A stretch of 64,000 bases of DNA from Bursaphelenchus xylophilus (taxonomy: Eukaryota > Nematoda > Chromadorea > Rhabditida > Aphelenchoididae). The stretch spans positions 8,122,001-8,186,000 of the forward strand of contig CAJFCV020000003.1 of assembly GCA_904066235.2 (NCBI GenBank), given 5' to 3'. Shown one piece after another: positions 24,873 to 34,861 of this stretch. Made by a program: the position numbers and the translations under genes. A model generated the notes under the pieces. The model was not told the DNA's origin and searched no databases. It worked only from the letters and a program-made list of their open reading frames with translations. Position 1 is the stretch's first letter; every line of letters starts with the position of its first letter.

Positions 24873-26749
24873 ATGCCTGAGGCACTCCACTTTCGGATCG
24901 TGGTTTTGGGCTCGGCCAAGGTGGGGAAGACGGCGCTGATCAAGCGCTTCCTACACAATGAATTCCTCGAGAGATATCGAGAGACGGTGGAGGATCTGCA
25001 TAGCAAGGAGTTCGTGGTTAAAGTGAGTTTCTCGTTTCATTGTGTCGAAAAGTGCAAAAGCTTTGAGTTTTCTTTCCAAGTTTTTGATGGAGAATTAAAT
25101 ATATATAAATTTTTCGAAACGTCCTTCACAATTTTCTACAAAAAGAATTTTTTCCGCAAAAAATTCGCGGCCTAATTGCCAAAAGAATTCTCTGCCTGTC
25201 CTCCTCATTTTTCTTAGTCTCTCGTCTGCAAAAATCTTTTTCAGGGGATTCCTGTCGTTCTGGACATCCTTGACACAAATTTCAACTTCCCTGACATGCG
25301 AAGGGTTGCCATCGGGTCAGCCAACGCTTTTATCATCGCTTTCGCGGTGGATGAAGTACAAAGTTTCAAAGAAATGAGCGATTTATGGCAAGAGATTGCG
25401 GAGAAACGCGCCAATTTCAGGGAAATCCCCTCTGTAATCGTCGGAAACAAGGGCGATCTGGAGAACAAAAAGGTGAATTTCTCGTCTTTTTTTACACCTT
25501 TTGAAATGAAATATAAATCCGTAAATGCAATGGTCAATATTTTAGATATACGAGGCCACCGCGAATGCCTGGACGTCAAGGCTGAACGCCAATGTCCGCT
25601 ATGTGGAGACGTCAGCCAAAACCGGGTCAAATGTGAAGAAAATCTTTGAGTATTTGCTGGAATTAAGTGGATTTCCGGATGGGTACGACATCCCCGAGAT
25701 TCCAGTCAAACAGCCCCATTCGAGGACCAATTCACAAAAGGATAAATTGAAGAAAATCAAAGAAAATCCGAACTCCATTGAGAAGGAGGTGAGGGAAATT
25801 AGTGCTGCATTTGTACTTTTAACGGGCCGTAGAATTAGAAAAAATATAATTTTTATGCGGATTCGTTCTAAAAAACCTATTTTACGTCTTCCATTACCGT
25901 TTATTTCCAGGAAGAGGACGAATTATGCGAGCAAATTTCGAGTGGTCTTACCTTACCTTTTGATCGTATTGGAGTCCTCCGACGAAATCATTCAGTTCGA
26001 GTAAGCATTTGGCAGATTTAGGCTGGCTTTACCGCCGTCAATGTTACTTTCTATTATTATTTATTTATATCTACTAACCAATCGTTTTTTGTTCGAACAC
26101 TTTGTTGGAGTTGTTGTCTTTGTTGTTGCTGTTATGTTGATGTTGTTGTGAGAAAGGTCGCAGATAAAGCCGTTGATGGTCTGTGAAGTGCAGGCACTGG
26201 GAATATCATGGGTTTCCTTCTAGGATTACTGAACTTTTTTGCCTTTTATTGCTAATGTTATTCGGCATTCACAGACATAACAAGATTTATGCTTTAGAAA
26301 AATGGGTTGGAGACTTTGCCGACTTTTTTTTATTTAGGAAATGTTATTTAAGAGCAAACTCTAAAGTTCTTATATGCCTTAGAAAACACTTGACTAATTT
26401 TGTACAAAATTTTTGTTTAAGCTAAAGTTGTTAGAAAGGACATTTTAATAAGAGTAAACTAAAAAATATCCTTCTCCAAATAGCTGTGTTCTATCCGGTC
26501 GTTTCCGTTTTCCCATACTAACCCATGTCCTAACCGTTTTGTGTCTGACTTTAGGTTTTCCAGTTAAATCGCAAGGTCCCTCAAGAGCCCCAAGTCCACG
26601 ATGACAATTCCATCCTCCGGCATAAGGGAAGTCTGATCAGAAGGACCAAGCATATGTCGCTGAAATTACACAAGAGCGATACCAGTAAGGTTGTTCAGAA
26701 TCCGCCGAAGCAAAACGAAAACGATCTCTCCGAATGCAGAGTCAGCTAA
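24873..26749 (+). CDS. RasD/Rhes-like small GTPase with altered G3 motif and CaaX box
   Basis: Ras-superfamily G protein of about 298 residues. Exons: 24873-25022, 25245-25472, 25546-25788, 25911-26000, 26564-26749 (26555 is an alternative acceptor, also in phase, adding Val-Phe-Gln). P-loop GSAKVGKT is at residues 13-20. The switch-I threonine is present in RETVEDLHSKEF, G4 NKGD is at 118-121 and G5 SAK at 149-151. The stretch LDILDTNFNFPDMRRVAI aligns with the RASD1/RASD2 stretch that has DTSGN..FPAMRR, but is two residues shorter and lacks the DxxG glycine (Phe63 instead). The long C-terminal extension also fits RasD proteins. The last four residues, CRVS, form a CaaX prenylation box, predicting farnesylation and membrane attachment. 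ATG 24873 is chosen because it is just upstream of the G1 strand; a TTTTAG acceptor-like site lies 40 bp before it. The GTPase call is firm, the RasD subgroup likely. Confidence 0.88.
26107..26149 (+). repeat. GTT-rich simple repeat in an intron
   Basis: An imperfect run of GTT/GTTG triplets inside the last intron of the RasD-like gene. It is low-complexity DNA with no clear role. Confidence 0.7.
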
Positions 26750-26911
26750 TGTTGACCATGGTGATAATGAGAGTTAATACGATTGATGTGTAATGTCATG
26801 GTATACGAATTACTTGAAACTTTCTTTGGAACAAAATGTAATAATATCAGCAATTTACTTTTATTGTAAACACGATCAATACAGTATGTATATGTGTAGA
26901 TTTCACAACCG

Positions 26912-26917
26912 AATAAA
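26912..26917 (+). terminator. Poly(A) signal AATAAA of the RasD-like gene
   Basis: AATAAA 163 bp after the TAA stop, sense orientation, upstream of the mariner-like element. Confidence 0.55.
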
Positions 26918-27048
26918 TGGAAATACCTGTCTTGGGAAGAGGCCCGTATATAAGTAGAGATCTTGGAGAATTTTGGGTAAAGGTAGCTTAAGGAACTGTA
27001 AATCACATACAACAAAGTTTTCAGTAAATTTAGAAGAAACATATATTA

Positions 27049-28281
27049 CAGGGTGACCCAAAATAAAGGAGACAAAAGATTTCCCGTTTTTTCTGCGACT
27101 TATGAAGATTCATGAGTGATTCCTTATTTATATTACAGTACCACGTTAGTGTAGTTTTATATTCCGGATTTTTTGTTGTACGACGCTCTTGTGCCTTGAA
27201 CCACATCAATATATCCGGTTGACTCGGAGCTTTCTGCCCGTGGGGTCTTTTTGCAAGAAAGCTGCCTTACTCAAAAAAGAAAGTTCGGAATAGTTTGAGA
27301 TTTGCTGTCCTTAATTATCATAATATGGCCTTTAAAACGGGCCATCGTACTAAGCTCAACTATCGGTGGTTCAAAAGTTACAGCCGAGTATTTTCAGGTA
27401 GTTGAAGTGCAAAAATCGGCCTTTTTTGAAAATGTAGGCGTAGAAAGGAGTTTAAACGTTAGATAAGACAAAATGTAATATGAGTTACTAGAACATGATT
27501 AAAGGAACACCATAGAACCAAAAGAGAAACATTTTGTAACTTCTACGGAATGCTATTTGGTAATCACTAGGATTCTGCCTTATTTTTGCCGTAGGCGGAA
27601 TACCAGTCGAGCCGGTGACACATAAAGACCGAAAGTGCCCTAGGCTGATTCTGAAGAGTCGTATTCATAAGTGTACAGGAGCAGAATACGCCGTTTTTAT
27701 CTATCTTGTCATTTTGTTATCGATAACCCATCTTTCTCAAAGCCGCGTGCCATGGGGTAGTTCTGGGCGAGAAACTTGTTAAGGAAAATCTGTTGCAACC
27801 AGCAAGCAATCACAACGTTTTCCAGAATTATTGTATTTATGAATAGAATACGTTCTAGCGGTTTTAGCTTTATTCTAAAAAAAACTGAATTTTTTATGGA
27901 AAAAATTTGGAAAAAATTGCGATCTTCAATGTTGAGATCGGTACCACCGTAGAAATGAAAACCGTAGCCCAGAAACCTACATAACTGCTTGCTTAGAGAC
28001 GTAATAGTCTAGCAAAACAAATGAACTTGCCATTTCTGCCGCTGTAGTACAGCCATGCTCTACACAACACAAAGGAACCAAAATTGAGGGCCAAAAAAAC
28101 GGCGCAAGGCATTTTTGTTAAGCTGTAACTTTTTACTGCGACATGATGACTCCGCCAAATTTTCGTGAATTATAGAGAAAGTCTTATAGAATATTACCCA
28201 CTGTCGCTTGTGTTTTTATAACGCCCGGGTTTCGCGGTGGGACCCTTCAAAAATTTGTCTCCGTTATTTTGGGTCACCCTG
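27049..28281. mobile_element. Mariner/Tc1-type element, decayed or non-autonomous (1233 bp)
   Basis: The left end CAGGGTGACCCAAAATAA is mirrored at the right end by TTATTTTGGGTCACCCTG. The terminal inverted repeats are about 28 bp with one mismatch. Both ends are flanked by TA (27047-27048 and 28282-28283), the target duplication of Tc1/mariner transposons. The total length and TIR length equal those of full mariner elements, so this is probably an old complete copy. I found no long open frame on either strand and no intact catalytic-triad region, so it cannot encode a working transposase. It lies between the RasD-like gene and the 3' end of the channel gene. Confidence 0.85.
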
Positions 28282-28317
28282 TATGTTATATGTATGTATA
28301 AGTATGCATAGATCATA

Positions 28318-28417
28318 GGGGAAGTGCTAAAAGTGAGGTTTACAAAAATTTATTAAAAACATTAACTCTTTCTTTGTAAGCGCAGTTAAATTCTTAGCCT
28401 TCTTTAAGCACTTCCCC
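28318..28417. mobile_element. Small MITE with GGGGAAGTGCT inverted ends
   Basis: A 100-bp unit begins GGGGAAGTGCTAAAA and ends AAGCACTTCCCC, with TA on each side (28316-28317, 28418-28419). TA flanks and short inverted ends fit a mariner-type MITE. The ends differ from those of the neighbouring larger element, so it belongs to another family. It contains TTTATT at 28349-28354, which reads AATAAA on the minus strand downstream of the channel gene. Confidence 0.6.
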
Positions 28418-28550
28418 TAAAAAGAACTCACCAATACAAAAGTGTATCACTCAACAGTTGCTGTAGATATTTTTGAGCTAATATACAAGATATGTAAAGC
28501 ATAATGTAAACACTTATAATCCCAGTAATTTCACCCCCATCTTGTTCCTG

Positions 28551-31500
28551 CTACATCCATGAGCTCATCATGTGTCCATTCGCCACTGGTCGGACTCTAT
28601 TCGAGTACAGTACTCCATCGACCATCTGCAATCCGTTAGTCCGAACATGGCCATTACTCGGTATCGCTCCGTTATAATCAGTCATTGTTGGGTCTTGATT
28701 GTCTTCATTCTCATCTTCAGGGGACTGTTTAAAAAGTTTGTAAAAGAAGTTAAAGACGTAGGAGATGAGATAAATCCCAATCTGAATCATTGTAATGATC
28801 GACAACCCCAAGAAGAATCCAAATTGACCTCCGATTTGAGACATGAATCCCGGCACGGATGTCGTATAAACTTCTTTGACATGTTCGTATTGTAGATCGT
28901 AGAATGAGGCTTCCAAATTGAATTTAAACCCAGTGAAATTATCGAGTGCTTGACTCTGTTGTAAGGAAACTCCATATTCCCAACGTTTACAGCCGGGAAC
29001 ACATTCTTGAGAGTGAACAGAGCCCGAATGGACCAGTTGGATGGTGTGGAAATACTCTCGAACGACGACAACGGGGTCACAGACATTCCGAGGAGGGACG
29101 TTCGGGATGTCGGTGAGGTAAGGAAGAGTGCAGTTGTATTGGTCAACGACGTTGGAGGTCAGCCAGTTACGGACAAAGCAGGCGGTGTCTTTGCCTTCGA
29201 TCTGTAAGAAATATTAGGTTATATTCAAGGGAAATGTTTTTAGAGAAGTCTTGCTACCCGAAGCGAGCAAAAGAAGTCTTTCCAAAAAAAAGAATTCACT
29301 TTAGAAAATTTAGTTGTTAATTTAAAAGAGACTTCGCCAGTTGTGGAAGGAGGGTCTGCCCTAGAATTTGACCCCCACTTTTTTCTGACTCATCTGATGA
29401 CATATAGGCTGTTAAACAACTTGGTGAATTTTTTTCGAAAAATTCGTCATCATGACCGAGATATGACATATTTATTGAATTTCGTTCAATGTGATATATT
29501 GTGCTAATTTATTGCCGAAACATCGCAGAACTGAGTACACATACGTTATGGGCCATGCTGAACAACTTTGTAATTGACCCCAAGTTTGTCAGGTTACTGT
29601 AACATACCGTAACGTCCATGCTCAATCAATAAATCTCGATTTTCTCGATTTTTTTCAATAATTTTCTCGGATTTTTTTTGCATTTTTGGAATCAGCATCA
29701 AATTCTGCATCGGATAGACTATATGCGCATCTCCAGATAGGTGTACAAAAATGTCGTGGCGCAACCGGTAGTGGGTCGGACTACCATTCAAAAGGTCCCG
29801 GGTTCGAGTCCGGGTGGAAGCAAAAATGCTCAAACGCGCTGGAAATTGTCCCAAAACAGTTTTAATCTATTGGAACTGTGGTAAAAATAAATAATAATTA
29901 ACATTGTTCCCTAAAAAGGCAAAATTTTGGATTTTACGAAATTTTTGAAAATCATGATTTTTGTGGGCCCAAATCTGCCGATGAACTGAAAATTTTTTGC
30001 AAGCGATTTTTTTGTTTAGAAACAACGCATGGCACTTAAAAAGAGTATTCCTCAAAGGATTTCGTTCAATTTTGCCCAAAACACCAAAAAAATTTCGTAT
30101 TTTGGCATTTGACAAAAAATTGAAATAATGACTTTCAGGAGTCCTTACGCGGAAACGTTTCCAATTTTCTAGAGCAGTATTTTGCGCTGCCTTCAAATAT
30201 CTTTCTAATAGCCCCGAAGACTTTCCACAAAAAATTTTACATTTAAAAATTTGTAAATATTCACATATTTCATGATGTTACAGTATTCAATCTTGTAAAA
30301 TTTGCTAAAAATTCGACTCCCCATACATGAAAACATGTGTATCCACGTTTGAATGACGTCACTTTGGCTTACTGGGTTCTGGCGGTGCTCTCCGATTAAA
30401 ACGAAAAAGTTCAACTTTTTTGGTGATTTGGGCAAAATTGAACGAAATCATTTGAGGAATACTCTTTTTACGTGCCATGCGTTGTTTCTAAACAAAAAAA
30501 TCGCTTGCAAAAAATTTTCAGTTCTTCGGCAGATTTGTCCCCACAAAAATCATGATTTTCAAAAAATTCGTAAAATCCAAAATTTAGCCTTTTTAGGGAA
30601 CAATGTTAATTATTATTTATTTTTACCAGAGTTCCAATAGATTAAAACTGTTTTGGGACAATTTCCAGTGCGTTTGAGCATTTTTGCTTCCACCCGGACT
30701 CGAACCCGGGACCTTTTGAATGGTAGTCCGACCCACTACCGGTTGCGCCACGACATTTTTGTACACCTATCGGGAGATGCGCATATAGTCTATCCGATGC
30801 AGAATTTGATGCTGATTCCAAAAAGGCAAAAAAATTCCGAGAAAATTATTGAAAAAATCGAGAAAATCGAGATTTATTGATTGAGCATGGACGTTACGGT
30901 ATGTTACAGTAATCTGACAAACTTGGGGTCAATTACAAAGTTGTTCAGCATGGCCCATAACGTAGGTGTGCTCAGTTCTGCGATGTTTCGGCAATAAATT
31001 AGCACAATATATCACACTGAACGAAATTCAATAAATATGTCATATCTCGGTCATGATGACGAATTTTTCGAAAAAAATTCACCAAGTTGTTTAACAGCCT
31101 ATATGTCATCAGATGAGACAGAAAAAAGTGGGGGTCAAATTCTAGGGCAGACCCCCATTTGAGCCTGCTTCAGCAACTCGCGAAGTGTCTTTTAAATCGG
31201 AGAATTTTTAGAGAACTCGTGGAATCCCAAGAATATTCTTCTCAATATTCTGTAGCAACCCGGGACATTGTAGGATGTAAACACTACTCGTGTCATGTAG
31301 AGATCAAACTCCTCGGATATTCATGTGCATAGTACATGTGTTTATATAGGAGGGTGTTTTTTATGAACATGTGTCACAAACACCACCACAACCATAAAGG
31401 AATCAAACCCACCTCGCTGGTGCAGTCACTGGGATGCTCGAGAAGTTCCACTAAACGAGCTGTAAAATGCATTCGATTCCATTCATTTGGGTAGAGGTAG

Positions 31501-33253
31501 AAGCGAGGGAAATCGAGGACATAATCAAAGTTGTCGTTTACATAGATGATGATTTGTGGCTGAAAAGTTGATTGTCAATCGGGGCAAGTAGTAAAAAGAG
31601 GGTGCCAATGAAAACAAGTTAATTAATCAACTCACCTGCGTGTAATTATACTGCGGAGAGATGATACTCTTTGGTGATTTCATCAAGAGCACTAGTCTTC
31701 CAATGTCATCAGCCTCCGTCTGATTTACATTGGGCAACGTTTGAAAGCACAGCCCCCTCCTCATCACAGCCCTTTTTCTGAACATATCCGTACAACAATT
31801 CTTGGCTTTTCCTCCCAATTCACAGTAGTAAAACAATTCATCGCAAGTGTATCCATGTTTAGTCTGAAAAATAAAAATTCTGGTACACGAATGTAATCTA
31901 TGTTTTGAGGAAATACGCAAATGCCAAGACAAATATTTGGACTAAAATATAGCGTAGTGGTCATGTTTTCCATTTTTTGCGAAGCTTGTAAAGGAGTAAA
32001 GGTCATTACTCCTTTACATATAAAATGATTGAAGCATACATGTTGCACATGAATTGTAAATTCGTAGGTTTAACAGCAGAAAATACAAAATTTGAAATCG
32101 AAGAAATTTGATACGTGCAGAAAACATAAGAGTGGGATTCCATAATCAAAAGATTTTTCTGAATATTGAAATCAAAGATTATATAAAAATCTGAATTTAG
32201 GATGAAGTAATTTTTTTTTAAATCACCGAATTTTTGGAAAATCCGCTTTACCAAAAGATCCTAAAACATTGCTTCAAAATTACCTGCATAAGTTCAAAGA
32301 ACGACTTGGGATCGTATCCTTCGCTCCACCGGTTGAAAACGGTACTCAATTCATCTAGATACGTCCTGTTGTAATCATTGATCGCGTCGATATTTTCTAG
32401 GCCAGAGCCGGCTAGCCAAAATCTCACAACGTCCAGAGCCGTCTGATTTGAAATTTCAGGCATTAGCGTTCTCATGTCATCAAAAAGACCGTCGAAATCC
32501 AACGCATCTGGCACCTTCGGACAAACTGTTATAGCTGGGAGTTGGAGGGAAGATACCTGAAAGAATACGACTGGTAATTGCCAAAATTGCCATTTCCAGC
32601 ATGACCAAGAACATGGTCAACATAAACACTGTACTTAATATTATTTCCCGCTTTTCCCGATGCATAAATAACGAGCTTTTGTTCGGTTGCACCACCGCCC
32701 CTATCTCTTCAAATGATATCGAATATGCGCATATACGCAGGCTGATAAAACTCTATTTTTATATCCGCTGCAGCTGCTCGTAAATAAAGGCACATATGGT
32801 AAGGAAAATAAACGAATACGACATACCAATCGAATTGTCGTTGAGGTCGCTGTAGGGCCTTGTAAGTACTCAATGACCACCAATACTGTTGTCGCGGTTC
32901 CGCAGCTTGTGCAAACAAATAATACCAACCACCAGAATGCACGGAGCTTTCTGGACTTACTCAGGAGGGCCTAAATTTTATACGGTGTTCAGTTAAGAAG
33001 TAAATCAATAAAACCCGCGTTTGTCTAACAATAAGAAAAAAAGGAAAGAGAATTGCGGTTATCGACTTACCTGACTCATTCCGTGAATCTCTCCGGTCCA
33101 TGGAGGATACTGTCTTGTCTGACACTCACATTCTGACAATTCAGAGTCGTCATCTTTGGTAACTACGGTACTTTGTCTTCTCATCCCACCATTCCGATCA
33201 TTGGCATTCCCTCTTACATCTTGTTCAAGACTTCCGTCGAGATCTGTTGGCAT
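28551..33253 (-). CDS. Degenerin/ENaC family cation channel subunit
   Basis: Amiloride-type sodium channel subunit of 541 residues, two membrane spans and a large cysteine-rich extracellular loop. Exons in transcript order: 33253-33071, 32970-32827, 32556-32284, 31863-31636, 31559-31413, 29201-28551, all joining in phase 0. The family's HG gating motif is at residues 57-58 (EIHGMSQ). TM1 is about 72-96 (FWWLVLFVC..). The post-TM1 signature is LQLPAITVCPK. Extracellular cysteine motifs include YTCDELFYYC and CVPGCKRWEYG. TM2 (about 449-476) contains GGQFGFFLGLS with the G-x-S selectivity filter GLS. Nematode relatives act as mechano-, acid- or peptide-gated channels; I cannot assign the exact orthologue or stimulus. 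The 2.2 kb intron 29202-31412 contains a long palindrome. The start is 174 bp from that of a divergent gene on the plus strand. Confidence 0.93.
29750..29822 (+). repeat. tRNA-derived module, left arm of palindrome 1
   Basis: Contains an A-box match TGGCGCAACCGG (29757) and a perfect B box GGTTCGAGTCC (29801-29811) 44 bp apart, the spacing of a real tRNA without long variable arm. The acceptor stem does not pair (AATGTCG against TGGAAGC) and the anticodon stem is poor, so it is not a functional tRNA. It could still bind TFIIIC and drive RNA polymerase III toward the palindrome centre; the first T4 run downstream is near 29864. Confidence 0.6.
30685..30757 (-). repeat. tRNA-derived module, right arm of palindrome 1
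   Basis: Mirror copy of the left-arm module on the opposite strand: B box at 30696-30706 and A box at 30739-30750 (both on the minus strand). It also points toward the hairpin loop and has the same non-pairing acceptor stem. Confidence 0.6.
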
Positions 33254-33427
33254 TTTAAGCCAATATCTGCCCGTTTCAGGCCACGAATTACAGAAATTGA
33301 TTGATTAACTACCCAGAGTAGGCACTATAATTTAGTAACAGCCAACATTGGATTAAATATTTTATTCCAAAGTAACCAAAATCGTCGGAAAATCGTCAAG
33401 CCGCAACGCAGTGACGTCGCTCTCGAA

Positions 33428-33714
33428 ATGTCACGACTTCGGCTGAATCCTCGAATTGAGAGTCGTGAAAAAGCGGCCAAAGTCACAAAACGCCTGGTCC
33501 GGCCTCCTCTGTTTCGGCAAAACCCGACAAACCCGGCGGCGCTGCATGCGTTGAACAAACAAAGAGGTGCTGGTTTCATCACAGGTAAGGCACACCGGCA
33601 TCGGAATTTATTCATAGGACGAGAAAATTATCAGGCGGAATATGTGTGAAGAGAAGTGGGAAGAAGCGAAGCAGGAAGAAGAACGAGGACATCAATTCAA
33701 AAACAATATATTAG
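33428..33714 (+). CDS. Small basic protein of unknown function, two exons
   Basis: Not a family I recognise. Exon 1 (33428-33584) ends at a strong donor, CAG|GTAAGG. Exon 2 (33635-33714) begins after TTATCAG; the 50-bp intron is typical in size here and the joined frame (phase 1) gives 78 residues. The product is very basic: the N-terminus MSRLRLNPRIESREKAAKVT is followed by a C-terminal KRSGKKRSRKKN cluster that looks like a nuclear or nucleolar signal. Unspliced reading would instead stop after 73 codons. It is transcribed away from the channel gene (start codons 174 bp apart) and converges on larp-1. Support comes from the donor, in-frame acceptor and biased composition only. Confidence 0.45.
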
Positions 33715-34861
33715 CGGGAAGAACAGAGGCAAAATGTGACATAGGAATGCAATGCGTTGCAGCTCTTCTAATAAGAGAACGATCTTCGTGGCTCAATTCT
33801 GTTATATGTAAAGTTCAGTAACCTTCGGAATTTATCGAGCTGGAGGCGTATATCTTGGTGAAATGGCGCTTATCGTTAGCCTACAGTTTTCCAATGCATC
33901 TTCCAGCTTCTACTTACAATTAGAGTCCTCACCACGATTGGAAGAAAACCAAGTCATTGTTTCTCGAGAACCCCGATTCAACTATTAATGCTTTCCATTA
34001 AAAATACGATATTTATTATCCGGAATACGATAAAAGTTTCGTTACAATAAACAAGGGGAACGATACGAAATGAAGATACGAATACAGCCTGATTGAAACG
34101 TTTATGGGGAGAGAATTGGGGGGCTTTACAATAATCGAAACCAAGAACGGGAAGTGTTGTGATTGAGCAAAGTGATTTGGTGGGAATGAGAATTCGAATT
34201 CAACCAGAGTTCGACTCAACCCCACCAATTACAAAATGAACAAAATAGGCTGGAAATGTTAGAAAAAATATACGACAGAAAGAGATGTTCTTTTCAGTTC
34301 GGAGCGAGTTTCAAAAATTCTACAGAAATTTGAAAATAAAAGAATTTGGATATGGAAATAAAAAATCTTTTTTTTTGTTATTCGAGATACTGTAACATTC
34401 AAGGCACCAAGATGTCATAAAATATCTTCAAACGAATATTACAGTAGTCAAGACGCTAGAGGAATTAGACATGCTTAGTCGACGAACCCGTACAGCGGGC
34501 GAAAAATTTTATTGTGGTAGCTATGTCAGAACTAGGAGAGACTCTAGAAATCACTACGGGCTGAAAAGATAACAAAAAACAAAGCATAGTCTTAACAAAA
34601 GGTTATAACAACGCCGCATTCTCGCCGGGACAGTATACAATAGAGGTCTAAGCATGGAAATCCGAAATTACATTGACATAGGTGATTGTAATGTGTTATG
34701 AAACTGTAGTCCGGACGATCCACACAAACAAAAAGGTTGGAATGCAGCAAAAACGATAGTCTGATGACCCCCGTCGGTTCAAAAACAATATAACAATGGC
34801 CCGAAAAGTGGGGAAAATGGTCAATGAAGGGCTTGGGAAGTAGTCCAGGCTTCCCATTGGC
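33715..34861. other. Spacer between convergent small gene and larp-1
   Basis: About 1.1 kb with no supported frame. It should hold the 3' untranslated regions of the small plus-strand gene and of larp-1. Sequence is AT-rich with no repeat I could recognise. Confidence 0.5.

Larger units (their letters stand above)
29321..31196. repeat. Long palindrome (foldback repeat) inside a channel-gene intron
   Basis: The sequence from about 29352 to 30092 is mirrored as its reverse complement from about 30415 to 31155 with few mismatches, giving arms of about 740 bp around a loop of about 320 bp. A weaker outer extension reaches 29321 and 31196 (TTTAAAAGA / TCTTTTAAA). Each arm contains a tRNA-like A/B-box module. 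A transcript crossing it, such as the channel pre-mRNA, would form a very long hairpin. No transposase-like coding frame is present; the frames in the two arms mirror one another and run over the tRNA-like module. No clear target-site duplication was found. Confidence 0.93.

Noticed and set aside
29750..29822. Functional tRNA gene
   Set aside because: A and B boxes are good and spaced correctly, but the acceptor stem does not pair and the anticodon stem is poor; kept as a tRNA-derived module in a repeat.
29594..30880. Mirror-image frames in the two palindrome arms as a transposon protein
   Set aside because: They overlap the tRNA-like modules in antisense, are short, and have no transposase motif.
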